Source of the DNA: Edaphobacter sp.
GTDB taxonomy: Bacteria > Acidobacteriota > Terriglobia > Terriglobales > Acidobacteriaceae
Assembly (NCBI RefSeq): GCF_028283685.1
Contig: NZ_JAPWKF010000001.1
Location: forward strand, 620,001 to 684,000
Direction of reading: 5' to 3'
DNA: 64,000 bases
Part shown: positions 55,806 through 64,000 of the stretch, one piece after another
How the letters are laid out: every line of letters starts with the position of its first letter
Numbering within the stretch: position 1 is the first letter of the stretch
Made by a program: the position numbers and the translations under genes
The notes under the pieces: generated by a model
Seen by the model: only the letters and a program-made list of their open reading frames with translations
The model's database searches: none
What the model was told of the DNA's origin: nothing

Positions 55806-57233
55806 ATGGATTTGACCACCCCGACAGAGACGACCGAGAACATCGTTAGCGCAGAGCCCACCACCATCGAGGCCGCGCACACGCACGATCACGCTCATGA
55901 CCACGACCATGAGCACCACCAACACGGCCCTTCGCTAAACCCTGAACTGACCCGCGAGATCGAGGTTGAGGTTCCGGCGGACGAGGTTTCGAAGACCTTC
56001 AAGGTCGTGACGAAGCGTTACACGAAGCTGGCACGCATCCCCGGCTTCCGCGCAGGCAAGGTTCCGGAGTCGCTGGTGCGCTCGAAGTTTGCCAAGGAGC
56101 TGCGCCAGGAGGTTCTGGACAGCCTGGTGTCGGAGCGGTTCCGCAAGGCGATCGACGAGCAGGAGCTTCGTCCGGTCTCGCAGCCGCAACTGCTGGATCT
56201 GCAGCTTCACGATGGCCAGCCGCTGAAGTTCAAGGCGGCGTTCGAGATTGCACCCACCATCGACATCAGCGGCTATGACAGCGTGAAGGTTGCCAAGCCG
56301 GATGTCGCTCTGACCGAGGACGAGTACCAGGCAGAGCTTTCGCGTGCGCTCGACAGCCATGCGACGGTCGAGCCGGTGGACGAGGATCGTCCGCTGGTTG
56401 AAGGCGACTGGGCCGAGATCTCGTTCAAGGGCGAGGTGAAGGAGCTTGCGCAGACAGTGACCGAGGATGGCGTGGAGAACGCATCCCAGAGCGATCCGAT
56501 CACCGGCGAGGATGTGCTGGTGGAGGTTGGCGGCAAGAATACGCTGCCTGCGTTCAACGATGCCCTGCGCGGCGCCAAGCCGGGCCAGGAGATGACCTTC
56601 GAGGTCAGCTATCCGGCCGACTTCGGCGAGCCCCGCCTGGCGGGACAGACGGTTGGCTACGACGTCACCGTGAAGTCGATCAAGAAGAAGATCTTCCCCG
56701 AGCGCGATGCGGAGTTTGCCAAGCAGCTTGGCAACTACGAGAGCTGGGAGGAGTTTGAGACCAAGCTGCGCGAGATGGCCGCCGACCGCAAGAAGAACGC
56801 GCTCGAGAGCCAGGCACGCGACAAGATGCTGGATGAGCTGGTGCAGAAGTTCCAGTTCCCGGTTCCCGAATCGTTCGTGCAGCAGCAGGTGGATGCGCGG
56901 CTGGATCGCGGTCTGCGTGCGCTTGCCCAGCAGGGCATGACGACCGAGGCGATGCGTCAGCTGAACTTCGTGCAGCTGCGCGATGCACAGCGCCCGCAGG
57001 CTCTGAACGAGGTGAAGGCGTCGATGCTTCTCGACAAGATCGGCGAAGCGGAGAGCATTACGGTCAGCGAGGACGACATGGACCGCGAACTGCTGATGCT
57101 TTCGCTCCAGTCGCGCGAGCCGCTCGAGGGTCTGCGTGAGCGCCTGGAGAAGGATGGCGGCCTCGAGAGGATTCGCGAGCAGATGCGCCGCGAGAAGACT
57201 GCAAGCGTGCTCTACGAGAAGCTGGCCTCGTAG
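55806..57233 (+). CDS. tig: Trigger factor with a histidine-rich N-terminal extension
   Basis: Trigger factor binds the ribosome exit tunnel and shields nascent chains. The 475-residue product has the ribosome-binding signature [14 protein letters not shown] (about residue 80), the FKBP-type PPIase domain around 190-285 ([17 protein letters not shown]), and the helical C-terminal domain. Unusually, about 48 residues come before the normal start, containing [18 protein letters not shown] (about 24-41), a run of His and Asp able to bind metal. ATG55806 is used because no other start suits and GGAAGG precedes it. It heads the tig-clpP-clpX-lon cluster. Confidence 0.92.
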   Translation: MDLTTPTETTENIVSAEPTTIEAAHTHDHAHDHDHEHHQHGPSLNPELTREIEVEVPADEVSKTFKVVTKRYTKLARIPGFRAGKVPESLVRSKFAKELRQEVLDSLVSERFRKAIDEQELRPVSQPQLLDLQLHDGQPLKFKAAFEIAPTIDISGYDSVKVAKPDVALTEDEYQAELSRALDSHATVEPVDEDRPLVEGDWAEISFKGEVKELAQTVTEDGVENASQSDPITGEDVLVEVGGKNTLPAFNDALRGAKPGQEMTFEVSYPADFGEPRLAGQTVGYDVTVKSIKKKIFPERDAEFAKQLGNYESWEEFETKLREMAADRKKNALESQARDKMLDELVQKFQFPVPESFVQQQVDARLDRGLRALAQQGMTTEAMRQLNFVQLRDAQRPQALNEVKASMLLDKIGEAESITVSEDDMDRELLMLSLQSREPLEGLRERLEKDGGLERIREQMRREKTASVLYEKLAS

Positions 57234-57289
57234 CAGTTATCCCCTCCAATCACAACCCGGACGGAACGACTAACAGGAAAGAGAGCGTT

Positions 57290-57880
57290 ATGGGATTGGT
57301 ACCGATGGTGATCGAGCAGACGAGTCGTGGCGAGCGTGCCTACGACATCTACAGCCGTCTGCTTCGCGACAACATCATTTTTCTGGGGACGCCGATCGAT
57401 GACAACATCGCGAACGTCATCATTGCGCAGATGCTTTTTCTGAGCGGTGAAGACCCGGAGAAGGATATCCAGCTGTACATCAACTCGCCGGGCGGTTCCA
57501 TTACGGCCGGCCTGGCGATCTACGACACGATGCAATACATCAAGAACGATGTTGTGACGTTCTGCATCGGCCAGGCAGCGTCGATGGGCGCCTTCCTGTT
57601 GATGGCAGGCAAGAAGGGCAAGCGGTTCGCTCTGCCCAACTCCCGCATCCTGATCCACCAGCCGTCGATGGGCGGTCTGAGCGGACAGGCGACGGATATC
57701 GACATCCATGCGCGCGAGATCCTGCGCATCCGCGAGATCACCAACAAGCTGATGAGCGCCAGCACGGGCCAGTCGCTTGAGCGGATCGAGCGCGATGTGG
57801 AGCGTGACTTTATCATGACGGCGTCGCAGTCCAAGGAGTACGGCATTATCGACGACATCATCGACCGTCCGCGCACCTAA
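57290..57880 (+). CDS. clpP: ATP-dependent Clp protease proteolytic subunit
   Basis: ClpP forms the two-ring protease chamber that degrades proteins fed by ClpX and ClpC. The 196-residue product has IYINSPGG-type sequence ([19 protein letters not shown]), the nucleophilic Ser in [14 protein letters not shown], the catalytic His in ILIHQPS, and the conserved C-terminal region [30 protein letters not shown] lies upstream of the ATG. Processing of the N-terminal residues is usual for ClpP. Tig, ClpP and ClpX are in order on the same strand, as in many bacteria. Confidence 0.97.
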   Translation: MGLVPMVIEQTSRGERAYDIYSRLLRDNIIFLGTPIDDNIANVIIAQMLFLSGEDPEKDIQLYINSPGGSITAGLAIYDTMQYIKNDVVTFCIGQAASMGAFLLMAGKKGKRFALPNSRILIHQPSMGGLSGQATDIDIHAREILRIREITNKLMSASTGQSLERIERDVERDFIMTASQSKEYGIIDDIIDRPRT

Positions 57881-57895
57881 ACCCTGTACTTTCTC

Positions 57896-57933
57896 CAGCA
57901 GAGGCCCGAATGCCAGCATTCGGGCCTTTGCTG
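57896..57933 (+). terminator. Terminator-like hairpin after clpP
   Basis: AGGCCCGAATGC and GCATTCGGGCCT form a perfect 12-bp stem with a 2-base CA turn, extended by CAGCA / TGCTG outside it. It lies 15 bp after the clpP stop and separates clpP from clpX; only a short T tract follows, so termination may be partial. Confidence 0.75.
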
Positions 57934-58072
57934 TCTAACACCTTTGTGACATCCGGTGGTCACCGGATGGGGTACCTCCCGTACCGTGGCGTCCCTCTTT
58001 TCCTTCGAAGAACAGGTGTAGACTGATGTCAGAAGTTCGTGCCAGCACGCTTCGCGAGGAGTTGCCGCATCT

Positions 58073-59362
58073 ATGAAAACATCACGGGGCTCAGAGGAAT
58101 CACTACGCTGCTCTTTCTGCCACAAATCTCAGGATGCCGTCGCTAAGCTGATTTCATCGCCTTCGGATTATCCGCGCGCGTACATCTGCGATGAGTGTGT
58201 GGCGGTCTGCAACTCCATCCTCGAAGACGACCGCACCGAGGCACAGCCAGGCGCTGCGCCTGCCCACCTGCCTAAGCCGCAGGAGGTCAAGGCGTTCCTC
58301 GACGAGTACGTGATTGGTCAGGAGATGACCAAGAAGAAGCTGGCGGTTGCGGTCTACAACCACTACAAGCGCATCCAGATGAACAAGACGCGCGGCAACG
58401 ATGTCGAGCTCGCAAAGTCAAACATCCTTCTGGTTGGACCCACGGGTTCCGGTAAGACCCTGCTGGCGCATACGCTGGCGAAGATGCTGGATGTCCCGTT
58501 CGCCATTGTGGACGCCACCACTCTGACGGAAGCCGGTTACGTAGGTGAGGACGTCGAGAACATTATTCTGAAGCTGCTGCAGGCGGCTGATGGCGATGTG
58601 GCGCGTGCGCAGTCGGGCATCATCTATATCGACGAGATCGACAAGATTGGCCGCAAGGATGAGAACCCCTCAATCACCCGCGATGTTTCGGGTGAGGGTG
58701 TGCAGCAGGCGCTGCTGAAGATCCTCGAAGGCACGGTTGCCAACGTTCCGCCGCAAGGTGGACGCAAGCATCCGCACCAGGAGTTCACCGCGGTCGACAC
58801 GACCAACATTCTCTTCATCTGCGGCGGCGCGTTTGTCGGCCTGGAGAAGGTCGTCGGGCGCCGCGTCGGCAAGAAGGCATTGGGCTTCCGCGCGATCGGC
58901 GAGACGGAGCCGAACAAGGATGGCGAAGTGATGCCGATCCGTGCACAGCGCGATTCGGAGTTGCTGCGCCAGGCGGAACCGCAGGACCTGCTGAAGTACG
59001 GCCTGATTCCGGAGTTTGTGGGACGCCTGCCGGTGATGGGCATTCTTGACGAGCTGGATGAGGCGGCGCTGATCGAGATTCTTACCAAGCCGCGGAACGC
59101 AATCCTGAAGCAGTACGCGAAGCTGTTCGATTTCGAGGGCGTGAAGGTGACGTTCACCGACGAGGCAGCGCGCGCGATCGCTCGTGAGGCCCTGCTGCGC
59201 AAGGTCGGTGCGCGCGGACTGCGCATGATCATCGAGGAGCTGATGCTCGACCTGATGTATCACGTGCCGGGCAACAAGAAGGTCAAGGAGATCACGATCA
59301 CCGAGACGATGGTGAAGAATCGCGATCTGACGCTGCCGATCCTGCTGGAAAAAGCAGGCTGA
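58073..59362 (+). CDS. clpX: ATP-dependent Clp protease ATP-binding subunit ClpX
   Basis: ClpX is the AAA+ unfoldase partner of ClpP. The 429-residue product has the N-terminal zinc domain ([11 protein letters not shown] and CDECVAVC), Walker A GPTGSGKT, Walker [11 protein letters not shown], a pore-loop region, and the late IGF-type loop LGFRAIGE used to dock on ClpP. The C-terminal LLEKAG is near the family norm. The gene is 192 bp after clpP and has its own leader, so it may be transcribed independently. It is followed by a terminator and by lon. Confidence 0.97.
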   Translation: MKTSRGSEESLRCSFCHKSQDAVAKLISSPSDYPRAYICDECVAVCNSILEDDRTEAQPGAAPAHLPKPQEVKAFLDEYVIGQEMTKKKLAVAVYNHYKRIQMNKTRGNDVELAKSNILLVGPTGSGKTLLAHTLAKMLDVPFAIVDATTLTEAGYVGEDVENIILKLLQAADGDVARAQSGIIYIDEIDKIGRKDENPSITRDVSGEGVQQALLKILEGTVANVPPQGGRKHPHQEFTAVDTTNILFICGGAFVGLEKVVGRRVGKKALGFRAIGETEPNKDGEVMPIRAQRDSELLRQAEPQDLLKYGLIPEFVGRLPVMGILDELDEAALIEILTKPRNAILKQYAKLFDFEGVKVTFTDEAARAIAREALLRKVGARGLRMIIEELMLDLMYHVPGNKKVKEITITETMVKNRDLTLPILLEKAG

Positions 59363-59387
59363 GCGGTCGAAAGAATATCAACGAGAG

Positions 59388-59421
59388 ACGCGGCCGACGG
59401 TATACCGTTTGCCGCGTTTTT
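59388..59421 (+). terminator. Terminator after clpX
   Basis: ACGCGGC and GCCGCGT flank an inner palindrome ACGGTATACCGT, together a long hairpin, followed by TTTTT. It starts 26 bp after the clpX stop. Confidence 0.85.
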
Positions 59422-59567
59422 CTATGTTCGCTACAAGACCAATTCCCTTCTCCTCTTGCCTAACTCCGATGCGCAGGAATTTCATGAAAGCATTACAATC
59501 ACCTGAAAGCCGCGGCAAAGGCACGTTGCATCGTCGCCGCAAGTCGAGCGTCTAATCAGGGAGAGCG

Positions 59568-61997
59568 ATGAGTAACCAGACCAAAGACACACTGAGCGCA
59601 GACGTTCGTAAGCTTCCCATGATGCCCATTCGCGATATGGTCATCTTTCCGCACATGATGACGCCGTTCGTCGTGGGGCGGGAATCGAGTGTTCGCGCCT
59701 TGGAAGAGGCGCTCTCGGGGGACCGCAAGATTTTTCTCGCGACACAGCACGACGCCTCGGTGGATGAGCCGAGCGCGGACGATATTTATGCGACGGGAAC
59801 GATCGGCAACATCGTGCAGAGCGTAAAGATGCCCGACGGCAACATCAAGGTGCTGGTCGAGGGCGTGGAGCGCGGACGAGCCGTTGAGGTTAGCGACGCC
59901 GACGGATTTTTTGTCGCCACAGTACGCACGGGCAAGACGCAGCTGGAGCAGACGCCGCAGGTAGAGCAGCTGATGCAGCGGGTCCACTCGCTGTTTGAGC
60001 AGTATGTGAAGCTGCAGCAGTCGTTGAACTACGAGACGATGGCCGCGAGTGTGCGTCCTGACGAGCCTGCGAAGCTGGCCGATATTATTGCGGCCAACCT
60101 TCAGCTCCCCATCGAGGAGAAGCAGCAACTGCTTGAGGTCTTCGATCCGGAAGATCGCCTGGTCCGCGTGGCCGACGTGCTGGATCTCGCTATCGAGAAG
60201 CTGAACATGGACCGCACCATCCAGTCGCGCGTGAAGCGCCAGATGGAGAAGGCGCAGAAAGAGTACTACCTCAACGAGAAGATTAAGGCCATCCAGAAGG
60301 AACTGGGCCGCGGCGAGAAGTCGGAGTTCGATGAGCTGAAGAAGAAGATCGACGCCGCCGGAATGCCGAAGGAGGCTCTGGACAAGTCGCTGCAGGAGCT
60401 GAAGAAGCTGGAGGCGATGCCGCCGATGTCGGCGGAGTCGACGGTCTCGCGCAACTACCTGGACTGGCTGCTGGCTGTGCCGTGGAAGAAGCGGTCGAAG
60501 GATATCCGCTCGATCGATCACGCGGAACAGGTGTTGAACGAGGACCACTACGGCCTGGAAAAGATCAAGGAGCGCATCCTCGAGTTTCTTGCGGTGCGTC
60601 AGCTGGTGAAGAATCCGAAGGGGTCGATCCTGTGCTTCGTCGGGCCTCCAGGCGTGGGCAAGACCTCGCTGGGTATGTCGATCGCGAAGGCGACAGGCCG
60701 CAAGTTTGTGCGCATGTCGCTGGGCGGCGTGCGTGATGAGGCTGAGATTCGCGGACATCGCCGCACCTACATTGGCGCCCTGCCGGGGCAGATCATCCAG
60801 TCGATGAAGAAGGCGGGAACGAAGAACCCGGTCTTCATGCTGGATGAGATCGACAAGATGGCCTCGGACTTCCGTGGCGATCCTGCGAGCGCGCTGCTTG
60901 AGGTGTTGGACCCGGAGCAGAATACGTCGTTCCAGGATCACTATCTCGACGTGGAGTATGACCTCTCGCAGGTGCTGTTCGTCGCGACGGCCAATGTGCT
61001 GCACACGATTCCCGGCCCGTTGCAGGATCGTATGGAGATCCTGCGGCTGCATGGCTATACCGAGCTTGAAAAGCTGGAGATCGCGAAGCAGTACCTGGTC
61101 AAGAAGCAGCGCGAGGCAACTGGCCTGACCGAGGAGCAGATCAAGTTCGACGACGACGCAATTCGCCAGATCATTCGCGGTTACACGCGCGAGGCGGGTG
61201 TGCGTAATCTGGAGCGCGAAGTTGGTAACGTATGCCGCAAGGTGGCTCGCCGCGTGGTGAAGAACGGCGCCAAGCACAGCGAGGTGGTCACGGCGGACAA
61301 CATCGCCGACCTGCTGGGCGTGGCGAAGTTCCGCGACTCGCAGGTGCATGAGAAGAGCGAGATCGGTCTTGTGACCGGGCTCGCCTGGACGGAGGTTGGC
61401 GGATCGATTCTGCAGACCGAAGTACAGGTTCTGGACGGCAAGGGCAAGCTGACGACGACCGGACAACTGGGCGACGTGATGCAGGAGTCGGCACAGGCTG
61501 CGATGAGCTACGTGCGTTCGCGTGCGCATTATCTTGGACTGGCGAAGGACTTCTATCGCAACGTCGACATCCATGTTCACGTGCCGGAGGGAGCGATTCC
61601 GAAGGACGGGCCGTCCGCGGGCATCACGCTGGCGACGGCGCTTACCAGCGCTCTGACGAAGATCAAGGTGCGTCGCGATATTGCGATGACCGGCGAGATC
61701 ACGCTGCGCGGCAAGGTACTTCCGATCGGTGGTCTGAAGGAGAAGCTGCTGGCGGCACATCGTGCGGGCATCTTCGAAGCAGTGCTGCCGGAGGAGAACA
61801 GGAAGGATCTGGCCGATCTGCCGGAGCTGCTGAAGACCAGCATGAAGCTGCACTTTGTCGAAGAGATGGACCAGGTGCTGCAGATTGCGCTGGAAGGTAA
61901 ATTGCCGGAGTTAAAGGAAGAGACCCCGGATGCGCTTGCGCCGGTGTTGACGAGCAACATCGAGATTCCGCAGCCTGCTCCGCAACAGCACCAGTAG
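59568..61997 (+). CDS. lon: ATP-dependent protease Lon
   Basis: Lon degrades misfolded and regulatory proteins. The 809-residue product has the N-terminal substrate domain ([23 protein letters not shown]), AAA Walker [12 protein letters not shown], Walker [10 protein letters not shown], and the protease domain with the catalytic Ser in KDGPSAGI and Lys in [10 protein letters not shown]. LonA architecture is complete. ATG59568 is preceded by AGGGAGAGCG. A putative -10 lies about 70 bases upstream (TACAAT near 59494). It is the last gene of the tig-clpP-clpX-lon block. Confidence 0.97.
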   Translation: MSNQTKDTLSADVRKLPMMPIRDMVIFPHMMTPFVVGRESSVRALEEALSGDRKIFLATQHDASVDEPSADDIYATGTIGNIVQSVKMPDGNIKVLVEGVERGRAVEVSDADGFFVATVRTGKTQLEQTPQVEQLMQRVHSLFEQYVKLQQSLNYETMAASVRPDEPAKLADIIAANLQLPIEEKQQLLEVFDPEDRLVRVADVLDLAIEKLNMDRTIQSRVKRQMEKAQKEYYLNEKIKAIQKELGRGEKSEFDELKKKIDAAGMPKEALDKSLQELKKLEAMPPMSAESTVSRNYLDWLLAVPWKKRSKDIRSIDHAEQVLNEDHYGLEKIKERILEFLAVRQLVKNPKGSILCFVGPPGVGKTSLGMSIAKATGRKFVRMSLGGVRDEAEIRGHRRTYIGALPGQIIQSMKKAGTKNPVFMLDEIDKMASDFRGDPASALLEVLDPEQNTSFQDHYLDVEYDLSQVLFVATANVLHTIPGPLQDRMEILRLHGYTELEKLEIAKQYLVKKQREATGLTEEQIKFDDDAIRQIIRGYTREAGVRNLEREVGNVCRKVARRVVKNGAKHSEVVTADNIADLLGVAKFRDSQVHEKSEIGLVTGLAWTEVGGSILQTEVQVLDGKGKLTTTGQLGDVMQESAQAAMSYVRSRAHYLGLAKDFYRNVDIHVHVPEGAIPKDGPSAGITLATALTSALTKIKVRRDIAMTGEITLRGKVLPIGGLKEKLLAAHRAGIFEAVLPEENRKDLADLPELLKTSMKLHFVEEMDQVLQIALEGKLPELKEETPDALAPVLTSNIEIPQPAPQQHQ

Positions 61998-62023
61998 TCA
62001 GAATGAAACAAACGCTAAGCAGT

Positions 62024-62055
62024 AAGGGCGGCCTCAAAGGGCCGCCCTTCTTCTT
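62024..62055 (+). terminator. Terminator after lon
   Basis: AAGGGCGGCC and GGCCGCCCTT form a perfect 10-bp stem with a TCAAAG loop, followed by CTTCTTT. It starts 27 bp after the lon stop. Confidence 0.93.
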
Positions 62056-62062
62056 TAAAGAC

Positions 62063-62212
62063 TTAGACTGAGCGTTTACCGGCGACGAAGTTCATGATGA
62101 GGGACAGGACAGCCAAGATCAGCAGCAGGTGAATGAGGATTCCGGCTGTTTTGAAGACGAGAAAACCACCGATCCAGGCCGCGAAAAGTACGATCGCAAG
62201 AATAAGAAACAT
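62063..62212 (-). CDS. Small Lmo0937-family membrane protein
   Basis: A 49-residue protein made almost wholly of two hydrophobic segments (FLILAIVLFAAWIGGFLVF and ILIHLLLILAVLSLIMNFV) and a basic tail GKRSV. This matches the short lmo0937/DUF5670 family, whose members are often stress-responsive. ATG62212 has a GAGAGG site upstream. An in-frame upstream extension to 62314 has no similarity and would be cytosolic. No function is established. Confidence 0.85.
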   Translation of the reverse strand: MFLILAIVLFAAWIGGFLVFKTAGILIHLLLILAVLSLIMNFVAGKRSV

Positions 62213-62364
62213 TGTGTATGACACCTCTCTTCTGGGGCGCTCCAATAGCTCCATGTCATAAGAGAGAAAAGGCGATCCGTACGTTGTACCGGGGAAAAAT
62301 AGATGAATGGGCAAGACAAAGGGCGCGCACGCGGCGCGCCCTGAAGCGTGCGTCCCTGCCCTAT

Positions 62365-62646
62365 TTAGCAGCGACCGCCAGCGATCGAGGGGATGAGCAT
62401 GACCTCGTCACCATCCTGGAAGGCGTAGGTCTCGCCGCCGAGGAAGCGGATGTCCTCGTCGTTGACATAGATGTTGATGAACTTCCGGAGCTTTCCATCG
62501 TCGCCCTTGATCTGGGTGGCGAGCGCCGGAAAGCTCTGGTCGATATCGGTCAGCAGACCGGACAGGTTTTCTGCGGCAGAGTCAAACTGCTTCTTGCCGT
62601 CGGTATGCCGGGTGAAGGCGGTGGGAAGAGTTACCTTGATGGACAC
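62365..62646 (-). CDS. MoaD/ThiS-like ubiquitin-fold sulfur-carrier protein
   Basis: A 93-residue beta-grasp protein (MSIKVTLPTAF start, then FVNDEDIRFL-type core: INIYVNDEDIRFLGGETYAFQDGDEVMLIPSIAGG). Such proteins carry sulfur as a C-terminal thiocarboxylate on a GG motif. Here two residues (Arg-Cys) follow GG, so the end would need trimming before activation. The start is GTG62646 because AGGAGG lies 9 bases before it; an in-frame TTG at 62652 is too close. The gene starts inside the thrC stop region, so the two are coupled. In some bacteria such a carrier supplies sulfur for cysteine synthesis. Confidence 0.85.
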   Translation of the reverse strand: MSIKVTLPTAFTRHTDGKKQFDSAAENLSGLLTDIDQSFPALATQIKGDDGKLRKFINIYVNDEDIRFLGGETYAFQDGDEVMLIPSIAGGRC

Positions 62647-62648
62647 GT

Positions 62649-63935
62649 TCAATTTCCTCCTGCAACTGCAAGTTCGGGCTCCGCTGCGCCGTCGAGCTCG
62701 CGGAGGTAGGCGTCGAATTCAGCCAGGCGGGGCTTCACGGCGCGCTCCTGCTGATAGTGGCCGACGAGAGCGTCGGTGGTCTTGAGTCCGTTGCCGGTGA
62801 TAACGCTGACGGTGATCTCGTCGGGCGAGATGCGGCCTTCGGCGAAGAGCTTGGCGGTGACGGCGGTGGTGACGCCGCCTGCGGTCTCGGTGAAGATGCC
62901 CTCGGTCTCGGCGAGCTCCTGGATACCGGAGACGATTTCGACGTCGGAGACGTCCTCAGCCCATCCGCCGGTCTCGCGGATCATCTTGGAGGCGGCGGGG
63001 CCGTCTGCCGGGTTACCGATGGCGAGCGAGCGGGCGATGGTGTTGGGCCGCTGCGGCTCGATGTAGTCCCAGCCTTCCTTGACGGAATGGGAGATGGGCG
63101 AGCAGCCGGTGGCCTGTGCTCCGAAGAAGCGGACAGGCTTCTCTTCGACGAGGCCGAGATAGATCAGCTCGTTGAAGGCCTTGCGGATCTTGCGGATGAG
63201 TGAGCCGCCTGCCATGGGCACCACGACGTTGTCAGGAAGCTTCCAGCCGAGCTGCTCGGCGATCTCGTAGCCGACGGTCTTGGAGCCCTCGGCGTAGTAG
63301 GGGCGCAGATTGACGTTGACGAAGCCCCAGTTGTACTCGTCGGCGATGAGGGTGCAAAGGCGGTTGACGTGGTCGTAGTTGCCGTCGATGCGGACGAGGC
63401 GAGCACCGTAGACCTGGCTGTTGAGGATCTTGGCGGGCTCGAGGTCGGCGGGGACCAGCACACAAGCCTTGAGGCCGAGGCGGACAGCCTGTGCAGAAAC
63501 AGAGTTGGCCAGGTTGCCGGTGGAGGAGCAGCCAACGGTCTTAAAGCCGAAGCCCTGCGCGTTGGCGAGGGCGACCGAGACGACACGGTCCTTGAAGCTG
63601 AGCGTCGGGAAGCAGACGGCGTCATTCTTGATGTAGAGGTTGTTCGCGCCGATGCGCTGACCGAGCCGCTTCGCGCGGAGGAGCGGCGTAAAGCCGACGG
63701 GCAACTCTGGCTCGAAGCCCTTGGGTAGAGGAAGCAGGGTGGCGTAGCGCCAGATGTTGGCCGGACCCTTCGCGATGGCCTCACGGGTAAAGACGCCTCG
63801 CGCCGCGTCTAGGTCGTAGGTCACTTCGAGGGGAGCAAGACAGTCCGGGCAAGCTGAGAGGGGCTGGTTACCGTATAGCTTTCCGCACTCGTTGCACTTT
63901 AGTTCATACGCCACGGCCGAACAGGAATAGCTCAT
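62649..63935 (-). CDS. thrC: Threonine synthase
   Basis: ThrC converts O-phosphohomoserine to threonine with pyridoxal phosphate. The 428-residue product begins with a zinc-ribbon-like segment (CNECGKLY and CPDC), followed by the fold-type II domain with the PLP lysine in TLSFKDRV, SSTGNLANS and VPMAGGSLIRK. The short N-terminal ribbon is typical of the Archaea-like branch of ThrC. ATG63935 is preferred to the upstream codon at 63950, with GGGAGAG before it. It is translationally coupled to the MoaD/ThiS-like gene. Confidence 0.93.
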   Translation of the reverse strand: MSYSCSAVAYELKCNECGKLYGNQPLSACPDCLAPLEVTYDLDAARGVFTREAIAKGPANIWRYATLLPLPKGFEPELPVGFTPLLRAKRLGQRIGANNLYIKNDAVCFPTLSFKDRVVSVALANAQGFGFKTVGCSSTGNLANSVSAQAVRLGLKACVLVPADLEPAKILNSQVYGARLVRIDGNYDHVNRLCTLIADEYNWGFVNVNLRPYYAEGSKTVGYEIAEQLGWKLPDNVVVPMAGGSLIRKIRKAFNELIYLGLVEEKPVRFFGAQATGCSPISHSVKEGWDYIEPQRPNTIARSLAIGNPADGPAASKMIRETGGWAEDVSDVEIVSGIQELAETEGIFTETAGGVTTAVTAKLFAEGRISPDEITVSVITGNGLKTTDALVGHYQQERAVKPRLAEFDAYLRELDGAAEPELAVAGGN

Positions 63936-63970
63936 TACACTCTCTCCCAAGGTGGAGGAGGAATAGGCCT

Positions 63971-64000
63971 ATGACGTCTCTGATGGAAGAACCGCGTGCT
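63971..64000 (+). CDS. Start of an unidentified gene, cut by the window edge
   Basis: ATG63971 follows a strong GGAGGAGGA ribosome binding site at about 63953-63961 and the frame is open to the window end, giving only MTSLMEEPRA. It is divergent from thrC. Too little is visible to name it. Confidence 0.4.
   Translation, partial: MTSLMEEPRA

Noticed and set aside
59556..61853. 765-residue open frame on the minus strand opposite lon
   Set aside because: It lies almost wholly antisense to lon; the product is rich in Leu, Arg and His with no motif, as expected from a high-GC antisense frame.

Overview
This window looks like chromosomal DNA from a soil acidobacterium of the Acidobacteriaceae (Terriglobus / Granulicella / Edaphobacter type). 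The placement is inferred from the high-GC, lipopolysaccharide-making (LpxB) and outer-membrane character combined with family-typical genes: TonB receptors with an N-terminal carboxypeptidase-like domain, VWFA-related secreted proteins, several Tat-exported enzymes and a bacterial deoxyhypusine-synthase-like protein. I saw no rRNA, tRNA, CRISPR array, phage or transposase gene.

Layout. 1-2.9 kb: tail of a PNPOx-family protein, two copies of a 158-bp hairpin-bearing repeat, pdxT, and an ECF sigma factor / membrane protein pair divergent from a second membrane protein; the shared intergenic region holds two back-to-back promoters of the same ECF type. 2.9-9 kb: SDR reductase, groES-groEL behind a CIRCE operator, a Tat-exported Gfo/Idh/MocA oxidoreductase and a VWFA-related protein. 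9-15.4 kb: a TonB receptor behind a cobalamin riboswitch, a small frameshifted gene, quinone oxidoreductase, YegP and a GT2 glycosyltransferase. 15.4-23.5 kb: purine nucleoside phosphorylase and uridine kinase, an OlsB-like acyltransferase flanked by two PlsC paralogues, DUF2062, S1/P1-type nuclease, pncB and a deoxyhypusine-synthase-like gene.

23.5-38 kb: a hybrid histidine kinase, a single-domain response regulator and an Hpt protein; a GH105-type hydrolase, a large collagen-like surface protein, phosphoglucomutase, another TonB receptor, an alginate-lyase-like protein, YdeI and lpxB. 38-51 kb: an M1-peptidase-fold protein that has lost its zinc site, a VWFA protein, an S55 peptidase, an alcohol dehydrogenase, a frameshifted repeat protein, a TRIC-type channel and a Lol-type export operon. 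51-64 kb: a proteostasis block (clpC, then tig-clpP-clpX-lon), with a uracil-DNA glycosylase, and at the end threonine synthase coupled to a MoaD/ThiS-like protein.

Themes. Protein quality control is concentrated here (GroESL, ClpC, trigger factor, ClpP, ClpX, Lon). Envelope functions recur: acyltransferases, LpxB, the Lol transporter, TonB receptors and secreted proteins. The observations most worth a second look are the twin divergent ECF promoters, the inactivated M1-fold protein, the collagen-like protein with repeated binding modules, the histidine-rich trigger factor extension, the cobalamin riboswitch, and two single-base frameshifts, each equivalent to one extra G.
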